64,000 nt of DNA from Tetradesmus obliquus (lineage: Eukaryota > Chlorophyta > Chlorophyceae > Sphaeropleales > Scenedesmaceae), in NCBI GenBank assembly GCA_030272155.1, contig CP126203.1:310001-374000 (forward strand). Direction: 5' to 3'. Under the pieces are notes generated by a model that was not told the DNA's origin, searched no databases, and saw only the letters and a program-made list of their open reading frames with translations. Positions 24,089 through 36,100 of the stretch are shown here, piece after piece. The position numbers and the translations under genes were made by a program. Numbering within the stretch: position 1 is the stretch's first letter; the number at the start of each line of letters is the position of its first letter.

Positions 24089-24518
24089 GTGTATCTCAGA
24101 TAGGCTTGCCTGTGCAGCTTGTTTAGTACTGGTGTACCCTCGATGGTGGGTAGTGGCTGTGTCACTGCAGTTTGAGTTGGTCATCGGTGGCTGTTAAGGG
24201 TGTGGTGCGTGTGTGCAGGTTGATGCAGCACTGCTACAGCTGATGGAGGCCAGCCAGCATGAGCTGCATGCCCAGCGCTGGTTGTGCGTCGCTGAATACA
24301 CATACGCACAATCCCAACAAAAAAGATGCACGAGACAGTTTGAGTGGAGCCTCAAAGTACTACTTCTAAGAAGCCTTCACCTGATAGTGACCTGATTTGA
24401 ACCTTCCTGACACAAACCGCCACTCCAGTATCACATGGCACGCATGCGTGCGAAGCCAAGCAGTGGAACCAATCAGCAACGTGTGTTGTATACGTTTGCT
24501 GTCACAATCTCGAAACCG
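24089..24518. other. Spacer between cluster copies 1 and 2
   Basis: This 430-bp spacer includes a candidate alternative last exon for copy 1 at about 24218-24395 (VDAALLQLMEASQHELHAQRW and onward to TGA), preceded by GTGTGCAG. Otherwise it holds the short promoter of copy 2. Confidence 0.35.
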
Positions 24519-27500
24519 ATGGCTTCTATGAAGGACGCCCAGTTCTCTGCAGCAAAGCAACAGCATCAGGCGCTTATTCTGTGCATAGACTACGTGCATG
24601 ATACCAACACACTTGTTATACTGCACACAGTCAGCAGACTGGCTCGGCAGGACGTGCAGAGGCATGTGCAGCTGCAGCTAGCCAGCCTGCTAGCAACAGC
24701 TGCCTCGACAGCGCTGCAATGCTGGTCACAGTCCATGAAGCACGTGGGTAGCTACTACTACAGTGAAGCTATGAAGTTATTCGAAGCGTTTGCGAAGCCG
24801 CTGGAGTGGCTGCTGGCTGTAGCTGGGCCTGCAGTGGTTGCTGCGCCAGCAGTGACGCAAACACTGATGCAGGTGTGCCAGGACATGCCTGGGTTCTGGC
24901 AGGAAGCTGTGCCAGGCATTGCCTTCAGACATGGCATGCAGCTGTCAGCTGAACAGCTTGTTGCTGCTGCCAAGCAGAGGCTGCGAGGCATGGACAGCTG
25001 GTTTGATGCAGTTGGCCGGCAACTGGCCTGCCGCGAACCCAGCATAGTTGGAGACAAGGCCACCATGATGCACTACATTGACTGGGTCTGCGGCAAGCCA
25101 CAAGACTGGGTAGGTTACCACCATTCACTGCTGGTATGCGTGGGCTCTTTACGCATCTGCTGGCTGGCTGCCGCTGCTTTGGGTACCTGACACTGCCCTT
25201 CACATGTTGTGCGAGCGGAGAGCACACTTAAACTGCCCTGTGCATTGCAGATGAATGCGTCATAGCACCCAGGTTGACTGCGCTCAAACATGACTTACGT
25301 GTGGGTCTACCAGTGTACCCAACTCTGCGCACCAGGTGCTGTGAAACGACCTGGCAAGATGCAGCAGATACATTTGTTCACTTTGTTGCCATCGCCGTGA
25401 TTCTACTGTGTTTGCTTCTGCAGGAGAACCAACATGGTGCTTTGTTGCGCAAGCTGACATCAGAGCAGCTCCAGGACTTGCTGCTGATAGCAGTCAATAT
25501 GCCCGACTCATGGGCGGCAGAATGCATACGGCATGCCTGCCGTGAGAATAACAGGCTGATGTATGCCCGATGCAGCACCAGCAGCAGCAGCGCCGCCGCT
25601 GCGGGCGACAGCAGTGATGACAGCAGCAGCAGCAGCAGCAGCAGCTTGGTGCAGCTGGTGCAGCACCTGCTCACCACAGCCATGATACGCGGCCACTACG
25701 AGCTTGCTGGTGGCTTTGCAGATGCACCGCCAGCACAGCAGCTCAGCCCCCAGGCAGTGGCCAAGCTGCTGTCCCTGCGCATGCAGCTGGAGTCCCCGCG
25801 GGAGGGAAATTCGCCTGTATATCTGGCAGAGCAAGAAGCAATAGAACGGTCGTTGTCTGCCTTCAAAGCAATCCTTCAGCTCCCTGGCGCCAGGGCAATG
25901 CAGTCGGACAGCCTAGCAAGCCTTATCAGCCTCGCCTGCAAGCGCGGCCACCTGCACTTGCTGCAGTGCTTGATCGATGCAGTACCTGCAGCGCAGCAGC
26001 TGCCGTCGCGCGCGCTGTGTGGTGCACTGCTGGCTGCAGGTGCAGCAGGCAAGCGGCAGCTTGCTGAGCAGCTGGCAGAGCTGCAGTCAGCGCAGCAGCT
26101 GGCACCTGGTGATGCTGCATGGCTCTTGAAGCAGCTGCTGCACAAACCGTGGGGTGAGGGCCTGTGGCAGGTGTTAGAGGATCTGGCGGCAATGCAGCTG
26201 CGCAGCCAGCTGACAGGCGGCGAGCTGCTGCAGCTGCTGCGTGAAGCCATCCGCAGCGACGATGAGGGCGCTTTCAGTGACCTAGCAGACCTGAAACTAG
26301 CAGCACATCAGATTGATGACATCGGAGGCTACACCGCTCTCCTGCAAGAAGCGATGCGCAGCAGTGTTGATCTGGACGTCCTTTGCGGGACAGCCAAGGA
26401 CCTGCCAGTAACACAGCTGCTGCCGGTAGAGACAGTGCTCGACTTTTGCCTGCGAGGCATCAAGGGCGATTTGCAACTGCTTGACTTCTTGTTTGAGCTG
26501 CCAGCAGTCAGCAACTTCAGCACAGCCGCCATTGAACAGCTGCTGCTGGCAATGTTGCCGCAGAAGCATGCAGGGTTGCTGCCAACAGTGGCAGTGCTGC
26601 TGAAAGCTCCTGGCGCCGCGCAGCTATCCGTGGACACATTGACAGCAGTGCTCAGGTATGCAGTGCAGGAGCTGCGGGTGCGGAATTACTGGGAGGAGGG
26701 GAAGCAGTTTGCATTTTAAGATGAGGTGCAGCAGCAGCTGCTAGCGCTGCCAGCAGTGCAGCAGCTGCCAGCAGATGCGGTGGCAAGCGTGCTAGCAGCA
26801 GCGGTTGAGGCCGGCAACGAGGGAGCAGTGAGCAGCATATCCGCACTGCCAGGGGCGCAGCAGCTACCATCAGATGCAGTAGCAAGCATCCTAGCAGCAG
26901 CTGTTGAGGCAGGAAATGAGGGAGCAGTGAGCAGCATATCAGCCCTGCCAGCGGTGCAGCAGCTGAGTGGGCAGGTGATGGCTGGCTTGTATAATGAGGC
27001 GCTGCAGGGAGGTCACTTAAGCATCTTCAAATTCTTGCTAGCTCTGCCACAAGCATGTGAAGGCACACTGGATGACTTCAACCTGCATGACCCTGCAAAC
27101 ATGCTGAGGTTTCTGCAGCTGAATGTAAAAGCAGGGGTCAGCGAAGATGTGACTGCAGCATGTGCAGCCATCGCGGGAGACAGCATCAGCATCAGCAGTG
27201 AAGCCATGCAGCAGCTGCTGCGTGACGCGTTGTGCCAGCTGGATGCTGGGTGCATCACTGCAGCTGCTGCTCAGCAGCTGTTTCAGCTGAGAGATGCCCA
27301 GGCAGCTGCAGCAGATGCAGTGGCAGAGCTCCTGTCAGCTTGTGTTGAGCGGGGCTCCGTGTCTGGTTTGCAGCTGGTTGGCCAGCTGCCAGCAGCAGCG
27401 CAGGTAGACCAGCAGAGTGCGGAGCAGCTGCTGCAAGCAGCGCTGCAGAAGCAAAACAGTGGCAGCACCAATCAGTTGCTTTGTTTGGTGCTGCAGCTGC

Positions 27501-27781
27501 CAGCCGCGCAGCGGCTTGCAGGACCTGCAATTGTGCGGTTGTTAGGGGCATGTATTCAGTGGAACATGCCGCTGCAGCTGCTGCAGCTGCTGTGTGACCA
27601 GCTGCCAGCAGCGCGGCAGGGTGCTCTGGACGCCGCTGCTGTGCGGCAGCTGCTGCTGCTGTCGTTTGAGGAGCAAGAGTGGGACGTGTTTGAGTGGCTC
27701 AGGAAGCTGCCAGCTGCGCCGCTGGACGATCAGCAGGTGGCAGCCTGCTGTGAAGTGCGGGCCTGGATGGCATTAGCCTAA
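24519..27781 (+). CDS. LPAAQQL-repeat protein, cluster copy 2 (in-frame TAA in exon 2)
   Basis: Same two-exon structure: 24519-25109 and 25424-27781. The N-terminal domain (197 residues) contains LILCIDYVHDTNTLVILHTV, which has the hydrophobic spacing of the second half of an F-box; this is a weak inference. Exon 2 opens with LTSEQLQDLLLIAVNMP, then a Ser-rich hinge, then tandem repeats. A TAA at 26717-26719 interrupts the frame at the position where copy 1 has Gln and copy 3 has His. The same frame continues without further stops for 353 codons to the conserved end (WLRKLPAAPLDDQQVA, then TAA). No GT-AG pair that removes the stop in phase is apparent. Two perfect-looking 33-residue repeats (AQQLPSDAVASILAAAVEAG and its neighbour) lie at about 26750-26950, an internal duplication relative to copy 1. 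Confidence 0.75.
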
Positions 27782-28659
27782 GCTGGCTTGCATGTGGTCC
27801 TGTGACAACTGGCCCATTACTAGTGTGGTTGGATCCGGTGGTTGCCTGTAACACGGGCTGTGTTCCCATCCCTTGACACACACAATATGTGACAGAGATA
27901 TTGCATGCAGAATATATGTGCTTTGCAGAGTGTGTAGCCTGCAACTCTCTACACGTAAAGGCTGGTGCCACGGCTGTGTTGCGCGATGAGATGCAAGGCA
28001 TCTGCTAGCTCAGTGATTACTGGTCAGTGGATGTGTCACAGCTGGCGCTGCGGTCGCTGCATTGCCGGCTGTGATCAGCAGCCATACCAAAATGATCTTA
28101 ATCAGTGACAAAAGCGCACGTACTTGATACACCCCAGTAACCTCCATAAGTGCTTCCATGGAGCTGCTGCATACGCTGCTTCTGCAAACTTTGCAGGACT
28201 GTCTTGAAGACAGTGGGACCTGACCACGCCAGGCGGCTGGTGCTGCAGGCATGCAGCAATCACTGGCCACGCCTTGCATTAATTGCTAGTTCAAGCTAGT
28301 AACTTGAACTAGCACGAGTCTTGATTTTTGGTGTTGTAGCACAACTGTAGGGTCAGTCACTGCTGTCTGTGCATGTTGACTGCAGCATGCAACTCTTGAC
28401 GCGTGGCCAAGCCCATGCAGAACGGACGAAAAGGCCTTCAAAGAAGAATACAACAAAGTGGAGCTAAGCGCGATCACCTCACTGTTTTGGACGATGCTAC
28501 CCTGTGCCAGGCTGACACTGTGTGACAGTCACATTGATTTGAATTTCCCCGCGTGTCGCTGTGTCAGCTGACATTGATTGCATGTGCCCAGAGCGGTCGG
28601 AACCGTCAATATATACATGCTGCGTGTTCTGTTCAAGGTCCTTTGCAGCTCCGACACCA
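27782..28659. other. Spacer between cluster copies 2 and 3
   Basis: This 0.9-kb spacer has a TGTAA at 27847, 66 bp past the copy-2 stop, that could serve as a green-algal poly(A) signal, and a TATA-like stretch at 28608-28615, 45 bp before the copy-3 ATG. I see no gene in between. Confidence 0.5.
28608..28615 (+). promoter_or_regulatory. TATA-like element upstream of cluster copy 3
   Basis: AATATATA lies 45 bp before the ATG at 28660. Copies 1 and 2 have related AT stretches (AATACA near 20910, GTATAC near 24488) at similar distances, suggesting short 5' UTRs. The call rests on position and composition alone. Confidence 0.35.
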
Positions 28660-31600
28660 ATGGCTTGTATGGCGAACGCCCAGTTCTCTGCTGCAGCTAA
28701 GCAACAGGTGCTTCGCTTGTGCATAGATCACGTGCATGACGTCAAGACGCTGGTTCACTTGCACACGGTCAGCAGGCTGACTCAGGAGGATGTGCAGAGG
28801 CATGTGCAGCTGCTGATAGCCAGCCTGCTAGCTACTGCTGCCTCAACAGGCCTGCGATGCTGGTCACGATCCATGAAACACGCGGATACTCGCTACCACA
28901 GTTGTGCTTTGATGTTGATAGACGCGTTTACGGAGCCGCTGGAGTGGCTGCTGGCCACAGCTGGGCCTGCAGTGGTTGCTGCACCAAGAGTGACGCAAGC
29001 ACTGCTGCAGCTGTGCCAGGACCTGCCTGCCGACTTGCAGGAGGCTGTTCCAGGCATTGCGTTCCGACGTGGCATGCAGCTTTCAGCTGCACAGCTGGTT
29101 GCTGCTGCAAAGCAACGGCTGCGGGGCATGGACCGCTGGATTGACGCAGTTGGCCGGCAGTCACCCTTCAGCGAATTCGGCAAACTTGGAGACGAGGCCG
29201 CCATGGCGCACTACATTGTACGGTTCTGCGGCCCGCCATCAGAGTGGGTGAGTACCCATCAGATACTGCCAGTGTACGTATGCACCTTGTGGTGGGTGCT
29301 GGCAGGCTGACGCTGCTCTGAACTCATGACACTGGCTTTCACTGCGGGCGTGTGGAGCAAACTTTGTCGGCGATGCTCACTGTAAACGCATGTAAATTGC
29401 GCTTGAGTTACATGTTGGTCAAAGCACATCTGCCTCTGCACACCAGTCGCTGTGACATCAGCCCTGGCAAACTGAAGCAACGACAACTGGTCACTGCTGT
29501 GCTGTCACTGCAACTCTGCTGCTTTTTATGCTGCAGAGCGGCCAGAATGAAAGTCTGGTGCGCACGCTGGCATCAGCGCAGCTGCAGGACCTGCTGCTGA
29601 TAGCTGTCAACCTGTCTAACTCATGGCAGGCAGAATGCATACAGGATGCCTGTCGTGAGAACAACAGGCTGATGTATGCCCAAGGCAGCAGCAGCAGCAG
29701 CAGCAGCAGTGCTGCTGCGGGCGGCAGCAGTAGCGACAGCAGCAGCAACAGCAGCATGGTGCAGCTGGTAGAGCACCTGCTCACCACAGCCATGATACGT
29801 GGGCACCATGCTCTGGTGGATGGCTTCGCCGATGCACCGCCAGCACAGCAACTCAGCCCCCAGGCAGTGGCGAAGCTGCTGTGCCTGCGCATACAGCTGG
29901 CGCAGCCGGATAAGGAACCAGAAAATGATATGGAAGAGGGAGACGCAGCAGAACGGGCAGTTTCCGGCTTTGCAGCATTGCTTGAGCTGCCTGGTGCGAA
30001 GGCAATGCAGCCAGCCGAGTTAGCAAGCCTTGTGAGCCTCGCCCGTAGGCGCGGTCAACTGCGCTTTGTGCAGTGCATGATTCGTGCAGTGCCTGCTGCG
30101 CAGCAGCTACCGTCGCGCGTGCTGTGTGATGCGCTGCTAGCCGCAGGTGCAGCAGACAGGCGGCAGCTGGTGCAGGAGCTCGCAGAGCTGCAGGCAGCGC
30201 AGCAGCTTGCGCCTGGCGATGCTGTGCGGCTGGTGAAGCAGCTGCTGTGCGACTCGTGGGGTGAAGGCGTGTATGAAGCGTTAGAGGATTTGGAGCCAAT
30301 GCAGCTGGGCAGCCAGCTGACAGGCGGCGAGCTGCTGCAGCTGCTGCGTGAAGCCATTCACAGCCACGACGGCGGCGCAGTGAGTGATATAGCAGGACTG
30401 ACGCCAGCGTCACACCAGATTGATGACATTAAAGGCTACACAGCTTTCCTGCAGGAGGCGCTGCGCAGTAGGGCCTACAGCAGCGTTATTTCCGATGCTC
30501 TACGCAGCGCAGTTTGCGACCTTCCGGCAACACAACAGCTGCCAGTAGAGGCAGTGCTGGACTTGTGCCTGCGAGGCATCAAGGGTGACCTGCGGCTGCT
30601 TGACTGTCTCTTTGAGCTGCCAGCAGTCAGTAACTTCAGTACAGCCGCCGTTGAACAGCTGCTGCTGGCAATGTTGCAGCAGAAGCAGCGGTCAGGGTGG
30701 CTATCAACTATGGCACTTTTGCTGAATGCTCCTGCAGCCGCACAGCTATCTGTGGAGACAGCAGCAGCGGTGTTGAAGTATGCAGTGCAGGAGCAGCAGG
30801 AGCTGCACTATCTGGACCAGCAGGAGCATTTGGCCTTTCATGTCGAGATGCAGCAGCAGCTGCTGGCGCTGCCAGCAGTGCAGCAGCTGCCAGCAGATGC
30901 AGTAGCAATCGTGCTAGCAGCAGCAGTTGAGGCCGGCAATGAGCGAGCAGTGAGCAGTATCTTAGCACTGTCAGCGGCGCAGCAGCTGCCACCAGATGCG
31001 GTAGCAAGTGTGCTAGCAGTAGCAGTGGAGGCCGGCAATGAGGGAGCAGTGAGCAGCATATCAACGCTGCCAGGGGCGCAGCAGCTGAGCAGGCAGGCGA
31101 TGGCTGGCTTGTTCAGCCAGGCACTGCAGGCAGGCCACTTGCGCATCTTCAACCTCATGGTAGATCTGCCACAAGCATCCGTGGTCACGCTGGATGAGTT
31201 CAACCTGTATGATGGTGAGCATACACTGAAGTTGCTGCAGCTGAATGTCAAAGCCGGAGCCAGCGATGAGGTAATTGGCACCTGTGCAGTCATAGCAGCG
31301 GAGGGCATCAGCATCAGCAGTGAAGCCATGCAGCAGCTGCTGCTTGACGCGCTGTCGCAGCTGGATGCTAGGCGCATCACTGCAGCTGCTGCTCAGCAGC
31401 TGTTTCAGCTGAGTGCTGCGCAGGCAGCTGCGGCAGATGCAGTTGCACAGCTCCTGACAGCTTGTGTTGAGCGAGGGTCCGTATCTGGTGTGCAGCTGGT
31501 TGGCAAGCTGCCAGCAGCAGCGCAGATCGATCAGCAGAGCGCTGAGCAGCTGCTGCAAGCAGCGCTGCAGGAGCACAGCAGTGGCAGGGCCGATGCGCTA

Positions 31601-31903
31601 CTGTGCTCGGTGCTGCAGCTGCCAGCTGTGCAGCGGCTTGAGGGACCTGCACTTGTGCAGCTGTTGACAACAGGGATTGAGTTGGTCCTGCCGCAGCAGC
31701 TGCTGCAGCTGCTGTGCGACCAGCTGCCAGCAGCGCGGCAGGGTGCTCTAAACGCCACTGCTGTGCAGCAGCTGCTGCTGCTGTCGTTTGAGAGGCAGCA
31801 GTGGGACGTGTTTGAGTGGCTTAGGAAGCTGCCAGCTGCACCGCTGGATGATCAGCAGGTAGCAGTTTGCTGTGAAGTGCGGGACTTCATGGCTTTGGCC
31901 TAA
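28660..31903 (+). CDS. LPAAQQL-repeat protein, cluster copy 3 (intact)
   Basis: The only intact copy: exons 28660-29247 and 29537-31903, 984 residues, TAA stop. Residues 1-196 form a helical N-terminal domain with KTLVHLHTVSRLTQEDVQRH (F-box-like spacing, unproven) and a conserved LEWLLATAGPAVVAAPRVTQ segment. A Ser-rich hinge near residues 245-275 follows. The rest is about 18 helical repeats, each closing with LPA(A/V)QQL or a variant and continuing with a helix such as SRQAMAGLFSQALQAGH. The clearest repeats are 33 residues long, the same period as ankyrin repeats, but the ankyrin TPLH signature is absent. I know of no family with this signature. An alpha-solenoid scaffold, possibly an adaptor, is the simplest reading. 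No signal peptide or membrane segment is visible. Confidence 0.85.
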
Positions 31904-33189
31904 GCTGGCTTGCATATACACATTGGCGGTGCCGGCCCATGGCCTGCGTTGTGATTCATGATGTCTCAGTGCAGCTGGGGTTTATTGTAGTGGTGCTTGG
32001 AGCGCAGAGACGCGTGCTATAGCCATGCTGATTGGCTGCAGGCCTCCTGGCAGCAGCAGCAGCAGCAGTAGCAGTAGCAGCGACGGCAGCCGCCGCAGCA
32101 TGCCTAGGTGAGGCTTGTTGTAGGTTTGTACTGGTGGCTTTCTGCACCCAGCAACTTGCTATTTGCACATAGCAGCACAGCATCTGCCTGTGCTGGACAC
32201 AGCCATGCAACACTAGCGCAGTGCTGACAGCGAGTGGCTGGTCGGTATGCCTGGCACCAGATGCACGTGCCGAACGAGGTGCGGCAGCATGTAAACAGTG
32301 TCCTAATAGAGAGGTGGAACGTGGGCCTGTGATATACTGGATCTGATACACAGGAAGGGCTGCAGCCTGTTGCAGCAGCTGTGCATGCAACTATCTTATA
32401 TTTTACAACAGTAGCAGCGGCTGCAGCCGGATCAGCCGCTGCTGGGCAGCTGGTGACAGCAGCGCAGAGGATGCAGCAGCCCAGAGGCGGCCCCTCCGGA
32501 AGCGTTGCTGCTTGCAAGGCAACATCTGCTCTTGCACTTGCAGAGCGCTGATGCACGGTGAGTGACCAGCTTGCTGTCAGCCGACCTTTGCACCACATAC
32601 GTTGATAGACGGGTTGAGTTGGGCCACAACTGGCCCTGCATAACAGCATCACAGACACCAGTATGTATGGTGTACATACACCAACCATATATCTCGAGAC
32701 ACTTCTGCAGGTGCTCTTGGCAGTGAAACCAATGCCAAGATTGCAACAGCGTTCGGAAATTTCAAAGTGGAACGATACTTATTTGTTTTTGGCGTTCGAA
32801 CTGCTTCTCAGCACCGCTTGTGACCCTTGAGCTCAGCTCAATGAGCTGCTAGGGGGCACGTGTGCAGTGTGTGCAAGGATACTGGCAGCTAGGCCGCGCC
32901 CAAGGCACACTAGGCGTTGCTGTATATATATGGGTATGTCCTGAGGCTTTCGGCCACATAAGTTCATTCACGCGTTATACGCTCTAAGATCTTGCTTTAA
33001 CGATGAACTCGAGGCAGAAGCTGACGAAACCACGGCCACGCAGCATGACATGTAACAGGCAGCCCGCTGTAGCACACATGGCTGTATAAGAGTCTAGAAT
33101 GAAAACTTTAATGAATTATTATCAGTCTGACTGTACGTGTATACACGGCAGAGGGCGTTGTTTCTCAGCTGAGAAGCACATTGCCCGCC
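31904..33189. other. Gap between the repeat-protein cluster and the first oxidase
   Basis: This 1.3-kb stretch has a CAG-rich run near 32050-32095, a TATATATA at 32923-32931, and otherwise nothing I can assign. No supported gene is seen on either strand. Confidence 0.5.
32923..32931 (+). promoter_or_regulatory. Candidate TATA box for the first WSC oxidase gene
   Basis: TATATATAT stands out in the GC-rich flank 259 bp before the ATG at 33190. It would imply a 5' UTR of about 230 nt. This is judged by composition only. Confidence 0.3.
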
Positions 33190-36100
33190 ATGTTGCTCCG
33201 ACACGCCCATTTGGGCGTGCTAGCCTTAGCCTTACTTTCAGCTGTTGCTTATGCAGAATACGAGTATTGGGGCTGTGTTGGAGACGCAGTCGGCCAGCGT
33301 GCTGTTCCCACTCTGCTGCTGAGGGGAACCAGCCTGACCATTGAAGTTTGTGCGGACCTTGCTAGGCAGCAAGGCTTCGCCGTGTTCGGCGTTGAGTTCA
33401 GCGCGGAGTGTTTTGGCAGTGAGTAGCAGTGATCCAGCCGTAGCATTGACAAGCGTACTGCTCATACGAAGCCAATGCTTGCAGCAGCATTCTACCGCAT
33501 GCTACGGTTGCAAGCCCATCTTACTGACTATTCCTCAAATGTATTACTACTGAACAAGTTTTTTTTGCACGCCTCGTTATCTCACATTGCACCCACGTAT
33601 GTTTCCGCCCAGCATGTGGTTCCTGCTGCCCTGTTCTTCCTCACCCCGCCTGTTCCTGCTGCAGGCAACGACCTTGTGCGGGCCACAACTCTGTATGGGA
33701 ACTCTACAGACTGCAACATGCCCTGTGCCTCCAACGCCACACAGGTGGGGTTTGCATGCGCAGATGCTGTTCACATGTTTGGCATGTGCTGCACAAATAT
33801 CCACAGCACGTTGAAAGCAACCTGTACACCTGCTTGACGCAACGTAAATTTGAAGGTGATATGATCGAACCTTTTTTTCGAACCTTGACACACCATGTTG
33901 CATATTATGAGGCAGTACGATCCTGCTGCTGCACAGCACCACGCACAACATGCAGCACACCTGTGATCATTCATTCCTGCAAGCACTCCAGAGGAGCCGA
34001 CTGCATCATGCAACACATTCACTTATATTACTGCTGTAATGCCGTTTTCATTGCCTGTCCTGAAGGTCTGCGGAGGCCCTAACGCGCTCAGTCTGGTAAG
34101 CACTACGCTGCACATGACACCCCCTCTGCCATTTTGACTATGGTCCACAACTGCTGCCTGCTTTTGCACCCTTTGATGGCTCAGCAGGAATAGTCAGCCG
34201 ACTGCCTGTTGTGCTGTGACCCTTTTTGCTGTGTAGCCACCCGCCTGCAGCTACCATGCATAACCATTTGTCTGATGTTGTGCACCGGACATCAAAGAGC
34301 ACTGTGCACCTGCTGAATGCATGCTGAACGCTTGGCCGTGAATGCACTGCACTCACACAACCTGCTTGTGTGCCGTGTCTCTATGCTGTGTTTCTCCTTG
34401 TGCAGTACGTTGACGCAACCTACGTCCCACCTCCCCCACCGCCCCCTGCTCCCCAAGGGGTCTTGTCAGTGCTGAACATCACTGACCTGGGTAAGTGAAA
34501 CTACTGACGGCTAGACAGCACACTGCCAGGCTTGCGTTGTTTGTAATGTATGGTAGTTGCCCCAGAGCCCCCTGCTGCACCTTGTGTGCGTGGCAAGAGA
34601 GGCCATGTGCGCTGCACTGGCCAATATGCAAGCTCAGTATGAGCTGGCTAGGAAATTTGGACACTTGCGCCAGACTAGCGTCCTTGAAATGTGGTGAGCT
34701 CTGCTGTAGCTGCATCACGCGCATTGGCCTAGCTCTAGCACAACCACTGCTGTGTCCACTCAGCCATGCCTTTTGCTCCCATGCCGCTGCCCGCCCTGCT
34801 ACCCCTGCAGGCTGCTGGAAGGACGAATTCCCGCCCACGGGCCGTGCACTGCCCACCCTGCTGCTTGCAAGCGCCACCATGACCGTTGACCGGTGCGCCC
34901 AGCTGGCCTACTCGGCTGGCTGGGCCTACTTCGGGCTTCAGTATGCTGCGGAGTGCTATGTTGGTGAGTGACGGTTGCTATTGCAAAAGAGGAAGGATCG
35001 ATCTGTTTTTTGCGCTGTGTAGCGCCTTTTCAGCTTGCCTGTGAACAGCAACGTATCATCCTGTGGTCAAAGCTCCCACACCAATAGTTCTGGATGGTGC
35101 AGATGACAAGCATGTACAGCTCAGTGCCTATGGAACGCAGTCAACTTCCGTTGCTGCCCAAACACCACACAAACTCACCGCCGCATCCCTGGCTGCTCCT
35201 GCTGCTGCACGTTGCACCCCTGCCCCATGCAAAAATCCATTAAACCACAACCCCAGGCTACAAATTAACGGAGGCAGAGAAGTTCAGCGCCGCCACTAAC
35301 TGCGACACTCACAGCCTCGTTTCTGCTCGCATTTGCTGCCGCACCTGCCCATGCCAAACCCCACCCCAGGCAACAACCTCACGGAGGCACAGAAGTTTGG
35401 CCTCGCGACCAACTGTGACAGCGTGTGCAACAGCCCGACAGTGAACCCTGTTGGTACCTGCGGTGGGGGCCTGGCCAACAGCCTGTATGCACTGCCCCCC
35501 CAGCCTGAGGGCGGCCCGGCCCCTCCCCCAGGCAGTGGTGCTGGCACACCCCCCGCTGGCACACCCCCCAGCCCAGTGACCACCCTCAACGTGACTGCGC
35601 TTGGTGAGACGGGGTGGTGCATGCTGTGACATGCATTTGGGGTAGGCTGGATGTTAAAGCCGGCAGTTTGTCTGCAGCGGCTAGCAAGCGTGTTACGTGT
35701 GCTGATTCAGCCGCTCGGCTGGCACCTGGCAGTGGTGGTGGTATTGGCGGTGCTGGCACACCACCTGCCCCAGTGACAATCCTCAACGTGACTGCACTTG
35801 ATAGGAAGAGATGCTGTATGCTGCAGCTTGAATTGCTGTGTAAACCTGCGTGCAGTATCAGTACGTGTTCGGTGGCCAGCTGTCAAGCTGTTTGCAGCAG
35901 GAAACAACTGTCCGAAGTTGTGCAGCTTCCACCGCTTGTTTTGCACTTGAATGCTGCACTGACATCCGCACTGCCGGGTGTGTTGTGCTGCTGCAGGCTG
36001 CTGGAAGGATGAGTTCCCGCCAACCGGCCGCGCCCTCACGCTGCTGCTGGCGAGTCTCACCATGAGCGTGGAGCAGTGCACGCAGCTGGCGTGGTCACGC

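Noticed and set aside
21414-26719. Reassigned genetic code (TAA and TAG read as Gln, as in some ulvophytes)
   Set aside because: TAG ends SPP and the hydrolase, and TAA ends cluster copies 2 and 3 and the oxidase at sensible positions, so both act as stops here; only two internal cases exist.
28660-31903. Ankyrin-repeat annotation for the cluster proteins
   Set aside because: The period of the clearest repeats fits, but the TPLH and related ankyrin signature is missing from every repeat, so I left the family unnamed.
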